A stretch of DNA of 64,000 nt. It comes from Gammaproteobacteria bacterium (GTDB lineage: Bacteria > Pseudomonadota > Gammaproteobacteria > HyVt-429). Location of the stretch: the NCBI GenBank assembly GCA_013152415.1, contig JAADGI010000007.1, positions 1 through 64,000 on the forward strand, read 5' to 3'. Position 1 is the first letter of the stretch. Every line of letters starts with the position of its first letter. This document shows positions 55,237 to 63,402 of the stretch, piece after piece. The translations under genes were made by a program, and so were the position numbers. The notes under the pieces are model-generated. The model searched no databases. It saw nothing but the letters and a program-made list of their open reading frames with translations, and was not told the DNA's origin.

Positions 55237-55796
55237 CGAATACCCAAGAGAAATCCAGAGTGGAAGAACCACCAAAATTACTTCTGGTCGATGATGATCC
55301 TACTTTCTGCCAGGTCCTGGGCCAGGCCCTTGAGAAACGCGGGTTTAATGTGTCTATAGCAGAAAACCTGACTGACGCCATCGCACTAGCAGAAAGCTGT
55401 AAACCAGAATACGCCATCGTTGATTTACGTATCGGCCAGGAATCAGGATTGCCACTGGTCAAGCAGCTTAAGGCACTGAATGAAAACACACGCATCGTCA
55501 TGCTGACAGGTTACGCCAGCATCGCGACTGCCGTAGAAGCGATCAAACTGGGTGCCGTGCACTACCTCACCAAACCCACTGATGCGGATGAAATCGTCAC
55601 AACGTTAAACCGTGACACCGGGGACGCAAACGTAACACCCGCCTGCCGGCCTATTTCAGTACAACGTCTGGAATGGGAACATTTACAAAAGGTTCTGGCA
55701 GACTGTGACGGCAACATCTCTGCCGCAGCCCGTGCCTTGAACATGCATCGCCGCACCCTGCAACGAAAACTCAATAAAAAACCGGTCAGACATTAA
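55233..55796 (+). CDS. regA: Response regulator, RegA/PrrA/RoxR type
   Basis: Partner of RegB: phosphorylated at D64 in AIVDLRIGQESGLPLV. It has 187 residues, with LLLVDDDPTFCQVLG at the start and T91-like LTGYASIATAVEAIKLGA in the switch region. The C-terminal Fis-type helix-turn-helix (ISAAARALNMHRRTLQRKL, about 162-180) is nearly invariant in RegA proteins. The gene is coupled to regB (ATGA). It should bind the GCGAC-N5-GTCGC site upstream. Confidence 0.95.
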   Translation: MTNTQEKSRVEEPPKLLLVDDDPTFCQVLGQALEKRGFNVSIAENLTDAIALAESCKPEYAIVDLRIGQESGLPLVKQLKALNENTRIVMLTGYASIATAVEAIKLGAVHYLTKPTDADEIVTTLNRDTGDANVTPACRPISVQRLEWEHLQKVLADCDGNISAAARALNMHRRTLQRKLNKKPVRH

Positions 55797-56012
55797 GGCA
55801 CCTCTTCACCCCATAGTTGCGTCGCTCTGGCACAACAAAACCCAAGCTTGCTCCTTTCCATAAACAATTAATCTAATCTGCATGCCGTTTTTTAGCGCGT
55901 CTAGTTGAGCGCTTTGCTAGAGTATTATGAAGCAAGCGACTTGGTCGAGTAGATGGGTTCCTCTGGTCGGTTAGGATCGTGTTTGTATTCTCTGTTTCCG
56001 GCTGGTTTCCCC
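55797..56012. other. Gap between regA and the group II intron
   Basis: About 216 bases without a gene, holding the solo repeat arm at 55923-55943 and the stem AGCGC/GCGCT at 55894-55913. The stem has a T-run on its upstream side in the plus direction, so it is not a typical terminator of regA. This is the left edge of the accessory island. Confidence 0.5.
55923..55943. repeat. Solo arm of the 59.0-59.2 kb MITE
   Basis: tattatgaagcaagcgactt is the same 20-base word as the right terminal repeat of the MITE at 59149-59168. No partner arm is present nearby. Confidence 0.6.
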
Positions 56013-56112
56013 TGCCGGTGCCACAACATCCTCTCCATACAACCATTGTTACCACACCCCTCACAGAACCGTGCTGGCGCTATTTACGCACACGGCTCCT
56101 CGACAACACACT

Positions 56113-57504
56113 TCACCTTAAAAGGACAATAAATAAATTCACCCTGATTCGCGGCTTTGGCAATGGATACAGCTTGAGCAATTTATTAAACTTTTCCCAA
56201 GTGTAACACCCTCGTTTACCACGGCGGTTGAGCCATTTAAACAGGGTCAGTAACACCTGATAGGCAAAGTTCCTGATGCTCTTGCTGTTGTCCGTAACAC
56301 CATAATACGCAAAATGACCTCGCAGTTTTGCTGCTGTCGTTTTCAGGATTTGGGCCGTGGGCAGTGTTCTGTTTGCCTTTAGCCAGGCCTTGTATCCTTT
56401 TAACTTGGCAGTGAATCGTTTTCTAATGGTCTTCCGTTTCATGCGAAAACGCTTCCCATCTCGACTGCGCGAACAATAGTGAGTTAACCCTAGAAAATCA
56501 AACGTGGCCGTTCTTTCACCTCTGGATTTTGCCTTTGATTGGGCAAGTCCTCCAAATTCAAACAGCCGGGTCTTTTCCGGGGCCACCTCTAGATGGAACC
56601 GGTTTAGGCGTGACTCCATATCTTCCTTGAATTGCTTGGCGTCTTCCACGAACTGAAAACAAGCGACATAGTCATCGGCATAACGAATGAGCCGTGTGTC
56701 GCCTTGGCTGTTTCGTTTCATACGCTTCTCAAACCACAGGTCCAGTGTGTAGTGAAGATAGATATTGGCCAGCAACGGGGAAATCACACCGCCCTGCGGC
56801 GTACCTCTTTCACTGGCTTTGTGCTGCCCATCTTCCTGTATTCCGGCCTTGAGAAAACGTTTGATATACCGAAGTATGCGCTTGTCCGCTATCCGATGCT
56901 GGAGAAAGGCCATCAGTTGTTCCTGATCCACATGATCGAAAAAGCCTTTGATATCGGCTTCGACCATGTAGTGAACGGGGTGGGCTTCAACGGCTTGGCT
57001 TAATGCGCGTAACGCATCATGGCAACTCCGTTTCGGCCGAAACCCGTAGGAATCATCGATAAAGTCCTGTTCATAGATTGCTTGTAGAATCTTGACAAGA
57101 CCCGCCTGGACCAGCTTGTCTTCTAGCGCGGGAATACCCAGGGGTCGCCGTTTCTTGCTGCCCGGTTTGGGGATGTAAACCCTTAATACGGGCTGCGGTC
57201 TATACGCCATTTTGTGTAGCCGCTCAATCAAGTTTTCCAGATTGGCCTCTAAGCTCATGGCGTAGGCTTCCTTGGTGATATTGTCTATGCCTGACGCGGC
57301 TTTGTCCTTTAACTGCGTAAAGCATTCCAGCAAGAGTTCCTTATTCATCAAATGAAAAAGACTGGTGAATTGACACCGCTTGTCGTTGCTGGCTTTTAAG
57401 GCTATGCGTTGCAATTTCGTTTGCACGGTTTCTTCATTACTGCGCATGAATCGTGTGTCCTCGCAACACCGTTGTTGTCGTGATGGCCTTCCCTCCAGTC
57501 GCAT
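56113..57504 (-). CDS. ltrA: Group II intron reverse transcriptase/maturase
   Basis: Reverse transcriptase and splicing factor of the intron. It has 463 residues. RT motifs run in order: KKRRPLGIPALEDKLVQ, DSYGFRPKRSCHDAL, the catalytic EADIKGFFD (D184), GTPQGGVISPLLANIYLH, and RYADDYV (YADD 275-278). The C-terminal GIIM maturase domain (TAAKLRGHFAYYGVTDN, about 390-455) is present. There is no HNH endonuclease domain, so mobility would rely on single-stranded or unmethylated targets. It appears intact. Confidence 0.95.
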   Translation of the reverse strand: MRLEGRPSRQQRCCEDTRFMRSNEETVQTKLQRIALKASNDKRCQFTSLFHLMNKELLLECFTQLKDKAASGIDNITKEAYAMSLEANLENLIERLHKMAYRPQPVLRVYIPKPGSKKRRPLGIPALEDKLVQAGLVKILQAIYEQDFIDDSYGFRPKRSCHDALRALSQAVEAHPVHYMVEADIKGFFDHVDQEQLMAFLQHRIADKRILRYIKRFLKAGIQEDGQHKASERGTPQGGVISPLLANIYLHYTLDLWFEKRMKRNSQGDTRLIRYADDYVACFQFVEDAKQFKEDMESRLNRFHLEVAPEKTRLFEFGGLAQSKAKSRGERTATFDFLGLTHYCSRSRDGKRFRMKRKTIRKRFTAKLKGYKAWLKANRTLPTAQILKTTAAKLRGHFAYYGVTDNSKSIRNFAYQVLLTLFKWLNRRGKRGCYTWEKFNKLLKLYPLPKPRIRVNLFIVLLR

Positions 57505-57929
57505 TACACGCCTTCACAGGTACTACGCCACCATCCGACTTCCTGAGCCACATCAGTTGTTCTCGCTTTATTATCACTCGTTCAACTTACTCTCTTCTGT
57601 GAAAGACAGCCCAGGATCTCCCGAGTTGCCAATCATTCCTATAGGGTCAACATGCCATGCTTTACAACCCCGAAGCAGCTCTATGATACTTGCCTGTCGC
57701 ATCACAGAATGGGGGCTTCCAGGAGGGGTACCCTGTCGCCCTGCTTGTGTAAAAAACTTACGAGGCTAAATCACTTCAGCTTACGCTTACGGCCTGCTGC
57801 CTTGCGCACATCGTGCTTAACATTTGGAGTTACCTCCGCCTGCCCGATGGTTGCTACCCGGTGGCTGACCTGCCTTGCCGGGACGGGATTCCCACCCGCT
57901 GGAATGATCGACCTTGCTCGGCCGCACAC
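57505..57929 (-). ncRNA. Group II intron 5' RNA domains
   Basis: 425 bases between the predicted 5' splice site and the maturase start. This stretch encodes the ribozyme domains I-IV, with many GC-rich stems (for example near 57850-57925). The short plus-strand ORFs here are accidental. Confidence 0.7.
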
Positions 57930-58015
57930 CCCTTCTTTCCTTCCATCAGCCGCGAGCGGTTAGCGAGTCGGGCTGGATGGGCATGTTCGACGTTAACGTG
58001 TTTGAGACGCAAGCT

Positions 58016-58228
58016 TCACGCCGTATGGGCCAGCTTCCCCGCTTGCTCATCGACAGCTTTAATAATTTCCTGCATCGCATCCACCTCACCTTCCTCGAAA
58101 TAGGCTTCTCCGCATTGAGTACAAACCCACGCGGGAACTTTATCTAGGCCGATGTGAACATCTTTACGATCGATATGAAACGGTGCCGTCCCGCGCATCA
58201 TTTCAGCCTGACAGTACATACATTTCAT
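58016..58228 (-). CDS. YgiT-type zinc finger antitoxin
   Basis: A 70-residue protein with the metal-binding pattern CMYC (3-6) and CTQC (36-39) of YgiT/MqsA-type antitoxins. The helical C-terminus (EVDAMQEIIKAVDEQAGKLAHTA) probably mediates contact or dimerisation; no HTH is apparent. It overlaps the preceding DUF4258 gene by four bases (ATGA). Such DUF4258-YgiT pairs are common candidate toxin-antitoxin operons. Confidence 0.85.
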   Translation of the reverse strand: MKCMYCQAEMMRGTAPFHIDRKDVHIGLDKVPAWVCTQCGEAYFEEGEVDAMQEIIKAVDEQAGKLAHTA

Positions 58229-58542
58229 GAGTCAATCCTCGTTCGATAATTCTCAGCCCATTGGGCATCATCCGGAATATACGCAGTTATTATAGCCAAG
58301 TATTCGTCTTTTGGCGCACACACGACATGTATCGGTCGCCCATCAGTAGATCTACCCAACATTAGACAACTGTGGCCTCGTGTATCTTCAGGATAGTCCT
58401 CGATGATTTCACCTTCCTCCAAAATCTTTCGAATATCAGAAGTAGAAATCATTCGATCTGGCCGGGACATCTGACGCACTGCATGTGGCAGAAAAAGTAG
58501 CCGATGTGCTGCTCGCGCCAGAATTAACTGATGGAATTCCAC
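58225..58542 (-). CDS. DUF4258 putative toxin
   Basis: A 105-residue protein matching DUF4258: HAVRQMSRPDRMIS, then IRKILEEGEIIEDYPEDTRGHSCLMLG, GRPIHVVCAPKDEYLAIITAYIPD and the W..NYRTR terminus. These are small RelE/BrnT-like folds often encoded before YgiT or DUF2283 antitoxins. The open frame starts with GTG 58542; MSRPDRM further in is an alternative but would lose part of the domain. Toxicity is inferred from family and pairing only. Confidence 0.8.
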   Translation of the reverse strand: MEFHQLILARAAHRLLFLPHAVRQMSRPDRMISTSDIRKILEEGEIIEDYPEDTRGHSCLMLGRSTDGRPIHVVCAPKDEYLAIITAYIPDDAQWAENYRTRIDS

Positions 58543-58625
58543 GTTACTTTTTCATCCCTTGATGTTTGCATTATCTTGTTTGGACGTCGAACAGTATAAT
58601 GGTCTGCGTCATTACTATTGAGTAA

Positions 58626-58667
58626 TAGGCCGCATCGGCCTATTGTGCGAATGGCCGATGCGGTCTA
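58626..58667. other. Strong inverted repeat upstream of the recombinase relic
   Basis: TAGGCCGCATCGGCC at 58626-58640 pairs with GGCCGATGCGGTCTA at 58653-58667 (14 of 15), and the left half (ATAGGCCG-CAT-CGGCCTAT) is itself palindromic. It lies 65 bases before the relic's start codon and 84 bases before the toxin gene on the other strand. It could be a regulatory site or a recombination site. Confidence 0.5.
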
Positions 58668-58731
58668 GTGTTGACCATAGCATATCCATTTCAGGGCAGG
58701 CCGCCCATTAATTGTGACAAGGAGGGTTTAT

Positions 58732-59004
58732 ATGTCTGATTCCCACATCCCCACCCCTGACGCATGTTTCACGCTTTTTCAGTAACTATCTGATCTGCCT
58801 TGATAAAGCATCTATACCCGAGAAGCAGAAACGGTGGTAGGTGAAGCGCATCGAGGCGTTCATTAACGCGCAAAACGGGCGAAGATCAAGAGTCTTACAG
58901 CCAATGATGTAAGTCATTACTTTGAGATACTGGGCCGCCGGAATCGACTTACAGGCTGGCAATTCGCTCAGGCCATTGATGGCAACATGAATATGAACAA
59001 ATAT
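58732..59004 (+). pseudogene. Tyrosine recombinase, N-terminal fragment
   Basis: A relic of an integrase-type tyrosine recombinase, recognised by piecing frames together. AAGGAGGG at 58718-58725 precedes ATG 58732. Two frameshifts and one in-frame stop follow. The reconstructed SAM-like core-binding domain reads SRFFSNYLICLDKASIP, EKQKRW-stop-VKRIEAFIN, then (after a shift) KSLTANDVSHYFEILGRR and LTGWQFAQAID. The usual W-Y-V after KRW is W-stop-V (TAG). The gene is cut off by the MITE at 59005; no catalytic domain remains. Confidence 0.75.
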
Positions 59005-59174
59005 GGGGTCAAGTCGCTTGCTTCACAATACTCCACTACTGTAGCAACTGTGCGAGTAAGTTGCTTGGCCACAATTCATTGTGTGGTAAAAAGCATTTTC
59101 GTATTCAATGCATAACGGTCTAACATGGGGTGAACGTAGACCACCATGTATTATGAAGCAAGCGACTTGACCCC
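59005..59174. repeat. 170-bp MITE with 26-bp terminal inverted repeats
   Basis: Ends 59005-59030 and 59149-59174 are inverse complements at 25 of 26 bases, starting GGGGTCAAGTCGCTTGCTTC. The inner 118 bases have no ORF. No target duplication was evident. It lies in the recombinase relic. Related copies: a left-end portion at 61080-61135 and a solo arm at 55923-55943. The small size and lack of coding capacity fit a MITE or a RAYT/REP-type mobile repeat. Confidence 0.75.
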
Positions 59175-59197
59175 TTCTCTTCTCTGCCTCTCCTTGT

Positions 59198-60939
59198 TTA
59201 TTGTAAAATCGTTCTCATCACCTTTCTGTAATCGCTTCTTTCGACATCTTTCTTAGTCAACCTTGTTATAGCAAATTCTCTTATGTCGCCAATAATACCC
59301 TCAAGACTTTTCTTTGTTGAATGCGGAAGGAATACAATACTTCTTTTGATTGATAGCGTATCAGACAACTCCACTGCTATTTTTACGACATTCCTGTTTG
59401 ACTTTCTGACTTACCGATAAAACACAAAAAAGCCTGACAGTTCTTAACGTTCTCCAAGATGGCGTCATGCCATGTCTTATGTCCTCCTATACCTTCAGTA
59501 ATCACTGGAGTAACACCAGCTTCATGAACAGCTGAAAATATACCATCGACTATCTTGTCATCTATCTTGTTGAAAATACTTACATATACTTTAATGCCTT
59601 GCCTCGAAGCTTCTAACGTTTTAATGAGTTCCCCTCGCTGACTACTCAGGAAATGAACGGCAAATTGTCGTTCATTATCATTTGTCAGCCAATTCTTGCC
59701 GTTTTCTGAATATAACAATTGCTTCAGTGCGGGATCGCTCTTAAGTGCTTTTGCTACTACCGAAAAGTGTTTCTCATTAACATTAGAGACTTCTCGAACA
59801 GCAAATTCCTCTATTTCTTTGTCTGTCCATGAGGCAATTTCATTACAGGTACTACCCAGGCTAATTAATGAGGACAATAGATTTCCCCATGATTTTTGGA
59901 TCGCCCGAAGAACCGCAAAAGTTCCGATTTTTACATCAGGCACAGACTTCCGCCCAGATCGCATAGAAGACAGAATTTCTTTATCGATTAGCAGGTTATT
60001 AACAAAGCTAATTGCTGATCGAGGGTTATGCTGACTTGCAATTTCCACTAGGTTAATTAGCTCTTTGAATCCAGTGCCCGGAGGGAGTGCAATGCGGCTG
60101 ATAAGAACCCTTAAGTAATTGTTAAATCTAGGTCCATGAGGTGGAATAAAAAATGATAGTTGTATAATTTTGTCGAGGTATGCTGCACCGTCGAAGTTTT
60201 TAATTCCGTATTCTTCCTTGTAAATGCGCTCGACATAGCTGTCTAGCACAGCCCTTGCGACCCCCAATACAAAAACAAAGCCAGCTAGCCCGAATGTTAA
60301 TTTAATCGATTCCAGCAGTGCGATTGCGTGATGAGGCATGCAGCGATCTAGGTCATCAATGAAAACTACTACCTTTTCCCCATCTGCGCCTAGATTAACC
60401 TTTTCAAGCTGCCTAAATATGTCTAGATATAACGAAGTAATTTCATTGTCTCTTCCGTGTGGTTGGCGTGCCCTATGCGTGGATTTATCTGGATCATATT
60501 CGACCTGCACTTCGCCGAGGATACTGTTTTTTGCTGCAACCTTGAATTTCACTCCAGATACGAAGGCTGACAGTGCACCAACAATTGAATCTGCTTTTTC
60601 TTTTGCTTTTCCAGATAATTTTTTGTTGCCTTCTAATGCGTCTATAATTGAAATAGCCAATGGAAATACCGGGTGATCCTCTTTTGTGTATCTCCAAGCA
60701 TTGAACCACACCGTAGCAATAGAAGTATTCTCAGCATCTAGAGACCTCTTGATCAATTGCAGTAGACTAGTTTTTCCTTCCCCCCATTCTCCATAGATTC
60801 CCACAGCCATTGGTCCATGCGAGTTTCTGATAGCCTGAGATAAAACGTTTGCGTAAACGTCAAATCCTAGTTCATCATCGTCTTCGGCGACATTGCCAAC
60901 CGGAATATCTGGTATGAGGCGTAGTTTAGGACTTGACAC
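59198..60939 (-). pseudogene. KAP-family P-loop NTPase with TIR-like C-terminus, frameshifted
   Basis: The intact first part (59383-60939, 518 residues, GTG start) is a KAP NTPase: Walker A GEWGEGKTSLL near residue 50, VWFNAWRYTKED, and Walker B VVVFIDDLDRC near 190-199. The last 70 residues begin a new domain: KVYVSIFNKIDDKIVDGIFSA, WHDAILENVKNCQAFLCFIGKS. That frame stops at 59383. The next frame (-1) carries on without interruption for 62 codons (VKIAVELSDTLSI..., IVFLPHSTKK...) to a stop at 59198. Joined, this resembles a TIR/TIR-like effector, with the expected glutamate in the second part (AVEL). Either a base deletion inactivated the gene or a -1 shift joins the parts. Base composition is AT-richer than neighbours. 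It is probably an anti-phage protein. Confidence 0.7.
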
Positions 60940-61079
60940 TATCCCATTATCTCCGTATGAGGCTGTAGAAAAACCGACTTATCAAAGTCGTATTCTACCA
61001 GCCGATTTTTAAATTTAATATTCATCTACTTTGCATTGATAAAATCCGTTTTTCAAGCCATAGAAAATTAGAGAAATTA

Positions 61080-61135
61080 GGGGTCGCTTGCTTCATGATA
61101 CTTTCTACTACTGTATTTACTGTGCAAGTAAGCCC
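61080..61135. repeat. Partial copy of the 59-kb MITE
   Basis: ggggtcgcttgcttcatgat, then a ctactactgta...actgtgcaagtaag segment, follows the first 60 bases of the MITE in order, with a five-base deletion (aagtc) at the tip. The right end is missing. Confidence 0.65.
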
Positions 61136-61197
61136 CCTACCCTCTCTTTTCCTGATCTGGTGAGCAATAAAACTCACAGAAACTAAAAGAGGCCAGA

Positions 61198-61236
61198 TCT
61201 TGTCTTTTGCCTTAACGTAAATAGCAAAATACAAGA
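61198..61236. repeat. REP-like hairpin
   Basis: TCTTGTCTTTTGC and GCAAAATACAAGA form a stem at 12 of 13 positions with a 13-base loop. Such sequences often flank RAYT transposases in proteobacteria, although no RAYT gene is present here. Confidence 0.55.
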
Positions 61237-61284
61237 CCAGACCCTGCCGACTGCTGCGTCTTTTATACCGCTTGGAGCCGGTCG

Positions 61285-61503
61285 TTATGCGGCAGCTGTT
61301 TCAACCTTACCAGGTAGATTGGTCAGAACAAGTTTCTTAAGTTCTACCTTGTTACTCGCATTGTCGATATCTATGCCAACAAGCTTGCCATTGGCGTCAT
61401 AATCGAGAACGACACCTTCCGAGATCTCACGACTTTCAGCGCTCGGGCATTCAGACAAATCTATGTACAGCGAGTCGGTATCCGGATAATAATTAAGCTT
61501 CAT
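61285..61503 (-). CDS. DUF2283 protein (putative antitoxin)
   Basis: A 72-residue protein of the DUF2283 family: NYYPDTDSLYIDLSECPSAESREISEGVVLDYDANGKLVGIDIDNAS is almost the family consensus. Members commonly follow DUF4258 or similar small toxin genes. Its start overlaps the end of a truncated upstream reading frame by four bases (ATGA), which supports a former two-gene operon. The C-terminus (LTNLPGKVETAAA) is intact. Function as an antitoxin is inferred. Confidence 0.85.
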   Translation of the reverse strand: MKLNYYPDTDSLYIDLSECPSAESREISEGVVLDYDANGKLVGIDIDNASNKVELKKLVLTNLPGKVETAAA

Positions 61504-61673
61504 GGCTTAAAACCTCGGTCTGGAAAAGCACTGTGGATTGTCACCTTATCCTTGAGCGTGATAACCCTCAAGTAGCGGTTTCCAAACTCGGGAAGGGGCG
61601 CCCAGAAACGATATCGATTATGTTCCTGGGGCTCTGAACGGGTGATTCCACTTAGGCCTTTGATTTGTCTGCA
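61500..61673 (-). pseudogene. Truncated toxin-like gene upstream of DUF2283
   Basis: An open frame of about 57 codons without a start codon, on the minus strand, ends ATGA into the DUF2283 gene. Its product contains EHNRYRFWAPLPEFGNRYL, RVITLKDKVTIHSAFPDRGF and a terminal KP. The Y-L-R-V-I...T-I-H...A-F-P-D-R pattern is that of small RelE/DUF4258-like toxins. The 5' half is missing, with a stop at 61674-61676 where the N-terminus should extend. It was probably truncated by a rearrangement. Confidence 0.6.
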
Positions 61674-61878
61674 TTATGAACCCATACATGGGATAGGGGC
61701 AATATCGAGCGGGCTTTTGGTGGGGTTCTGAACATACCTTTTAGCGACCTGGATGACTGCTTGGAAGGTGCCCAACGTGGAGTTTTTGGCCTCGCGGTCA
61801 GGGGACCGCTCCTACAGTGGACCCATTTTTCTCTGCGAATCCTTTGCGCCTTAGCGCCTCCGCGTCGAAGAATTAATA
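61674..61878. other. Gap between truncated toxin and lnt
   Basis: About 200 bases. An inverted repeat near 61797-61813 (GCGGTC...GACCGC) and the repeat arm at 61831-61874 are the only features. No ORF is supported. This is the right edge of the accessory island. Confidence 0.5.
61831..61874. repeat. Palindromic repeat family, solo right arm
   Basis: ctctgcgaatcctttgcgcc, then ttagcgcctccgcgtcgaag. It matches the arm at 11329-11368 and the end of copy 1 at 217-237, lying just after the lnt stop codon. Confidence 0.6.
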
Positions 61879-63402
61879 CTATGCTTTTCGGCTTAAACCC
61901 CACGACCCAACCCACCCCAACACCAACATCCCCCCAATCAACATCAGCACAGCCTTATTACCCCAACGCACATAGGGTGTGGCACCCTGCATGGGCTGGA
62001 CTTCGCCGCTCAATACCACAGTCTTGAATTGTTCTGTGTGGGCGATGATCTTGCCACGATGATTGATGATTGCGGTCACGCCGGTATTGGCCACTCGCAA
62101 AAGAGTACGCCCGGTTTCCAGGGCGCGCATACGGGCCATCTGCAGGCGTTGCAAGGGACCCAAGGAGTCACCAAACCAGGCGTCTTCACTCACGTTGACC
62201 AACAGTGTGGCCTCGGGAAGCAAGCGAATGAATTCTTCGGGAAAGGCATCTTCATAGCAGATGCTCACTGCAACGGCTTGCCCTGCTACGTGCATCACCC
62301 CGTCGGCATCGGGCCACGGACTAAAGTCTGACATGGGAATATCGAGCGCCCCCATGAGCCACCGGGTCAACACCGGGAAAGGTAAATATTCCCCGAAGGG
62401 TACCAAGTGGTGCTTGTGGTAGGTCTGGGGTTGCGAGGCAATACTACGAACGACATTATAGTAGTCTAAGGCCCCATCGGCCCCTTGCCTCCGTTCCAGA
62501 GTTCCATATAGAAAATCGGTCTGGTATTGAGTCGATTCATTTTTTAGCTCACGCCAGAATGAGGGTGGAATCTGATCTTTGAATGCCGGTATGGCGACCT
62601 CCGGCCACACTATCAGGTCCTGGTCACGATATTCCTGGCTAAGATGCAGGTAGCGTTCGGCCACTGTCATCCGGTAGCGGGGTGACCATTTCATGTCCAA
62701 GGGTACGTTGCCCTGCACCAGGGCCACCTTGATCATAGGTCCTTTTGGCTCGACCCACTCAATACGACCCAGGAGAAAGCCAAGCCCAAAGACTCCCACC
62801 AGGACAAGTGCAGGCCAGGGACGTCGTGGCTTATCAATAATCAGCGCCAGCAGGCCTGCAACCAGGGCCACACTCAGACTCACAGCGTAGATGCCAAACC
62901 CACTTGCCACCCCCGACAGGGGGGTGTCGATCTGGCTGTAACCCAGGCTCAACCAGGGAAACCCGGTCAACACCCAACTGCGGCACCATTCAAGCAGCAC
63001 CCACAGGGCGGGTAAAACCACTATTAGATGAGCTACGCGCTTTCGATCCCCGAACCGGGCCTGTAACCCACCGACCAGGGCCGGGAACAGGGAAAGCAGC
63101 AGCACAAACAGGGCAACGGCGAGCGCCGCCAACGGTACCGACATGCCACCGTAATCATGCATGCTGCGATAGACCCAGGACACACCCACCCCGAATGAGC
63201 CCAAACCAAAGGCCAGTCCAACACCAAAGCAACGCCACGGTGAGCCGCGCCGCCACAGTAAAAATAGTAACGACGGCGACAGAATCGCGAGTACGGCAAA
63301 ATCAAAGGGTGCAAATGCCAGGGGCAAGGCGGCTCCGGCACCCAGGGCGACAAGAATATCGCTAAGGTTTTTATTCGCCAGCGGTATCTTGATTATTGAC
63401 AA
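61879..63402 (-). CDS. lnt: Apolipoprotein N-acyltransferase Lnt
   Basis: Adds the third acyl chain to lipoproteins at the periplasmic face of the inner membrane. It has 507 residues: about seven N-terminal helices and one at the C-terminus, around a nitrilase-like domain. The catalytic triad lies in WPEVAIPAF (Glu), the lysine region near HHLVPFGEYLPF, and VSICYEDAFPEEF (Cys). The only available start is TTG 63402, inside the end of corC (32-base overlap), with MSIIKIPLANKNLSD as the N-terminus. corC-lnt is a widespread pair. A cytochrome c lipoprotein in this window would be a substrate. Confidence 0.94.
   Translation of the reverse strand: MSIIKIPLANKNLSDILVALGAGAALPLAFAPFDFAVLAILSPSLLFLLWRRGSPWRCFGVGLAFGLGSFGVGVSWVYRSMHDYGGMSVPLAALAVALFVLLLSLFPALVGGLQARFGDRKRVAHLIVVLPALWVLLEWCRSWVLTGFPWLSLGYSQIDTPLSGVASGFGIYAVSLSVALVAGLLALIIDKPRRPWPALVLVGVFGLGFLLGRIEWVEPKGPMIKVALVQGNVPLDMKWSPRYRMTVAERYLHLSQEYRDQDLIVWPEVAIPAFKDQIPPSFWRELKNESTQYQTDFLYGTLERRQGADGALDYYNVVRSIASQPQTYHKHHLVPFGEYLPFPVLTRWLMGALDIPMSDFSPWPDADGVMHVAGQAVAVSICYEDAFPEEFIRLLPEATLLVNVSEDAWFGDSLGPLQRLQMARMRALETGRTLLRVANTGVTAIINHRGKIIAHTEQFKTVVLSGEVQPMQGATPYVRWGNKAVLMLIGGMLVLGWVGSWGLSRKA

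Larger units (their letters stand above)
56013..57929 (-). mobile_element. Group II intron
   Basis: The intron runs on the minus strand. Domain V is recognised at 56098-56064: GAGCCGTGTGCG, loop TAAATAG, then pairing back to CACGGTTCTG. The 5' end fits GTGTGCGG at about 57929, directly after a short GAAGGG exon stretch. The reverse transcriptase ORF lies between. The 3' end is uncertain by about 40 bases; a GGTG/CACC stem at 56017-56057 is the best domain VI candidate. It lies about 85 bases downstream of a toxin-antitoxin pair. Confidence 0.8.
60940..61284. other. Repeat-rich gap upstream of the KAP gene
   Basis: 345 bases with no believable gene. They include a partial MITE copy (61080-61135) and a hairpin (61198-61236). 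A minus-strand 70-codon frame at 61022-61234 spans these repeats and has no family features, so it was not called. Confidence 0.6.

Noticed and set aside
55826-55853. A second sigma-54-like word (CTGGCAC ... CTTGCT)
   Set aside because: The spacing between the two halves is several bases too long for a -24/-12 promoter.
55894-55913. AGCGC/GCGCT stem considered as regA terminator
   Set aside because: The T-run precedes the stem in the direction of regA transcription instead of following it.
57380-58147. Plus-strand frames of 77-129 codons
   Set aside because: They lie in the intron RNA domains and antisense to the maturase start or antitoxin end; composition follows the ribozyme stems.
61022-61234. 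A 70-codon minus-strand frame in the repeat-rich gap
   Set aside because: It spans the MITE fragment and the REP-like hairpin and has no ribosome site or family feature.
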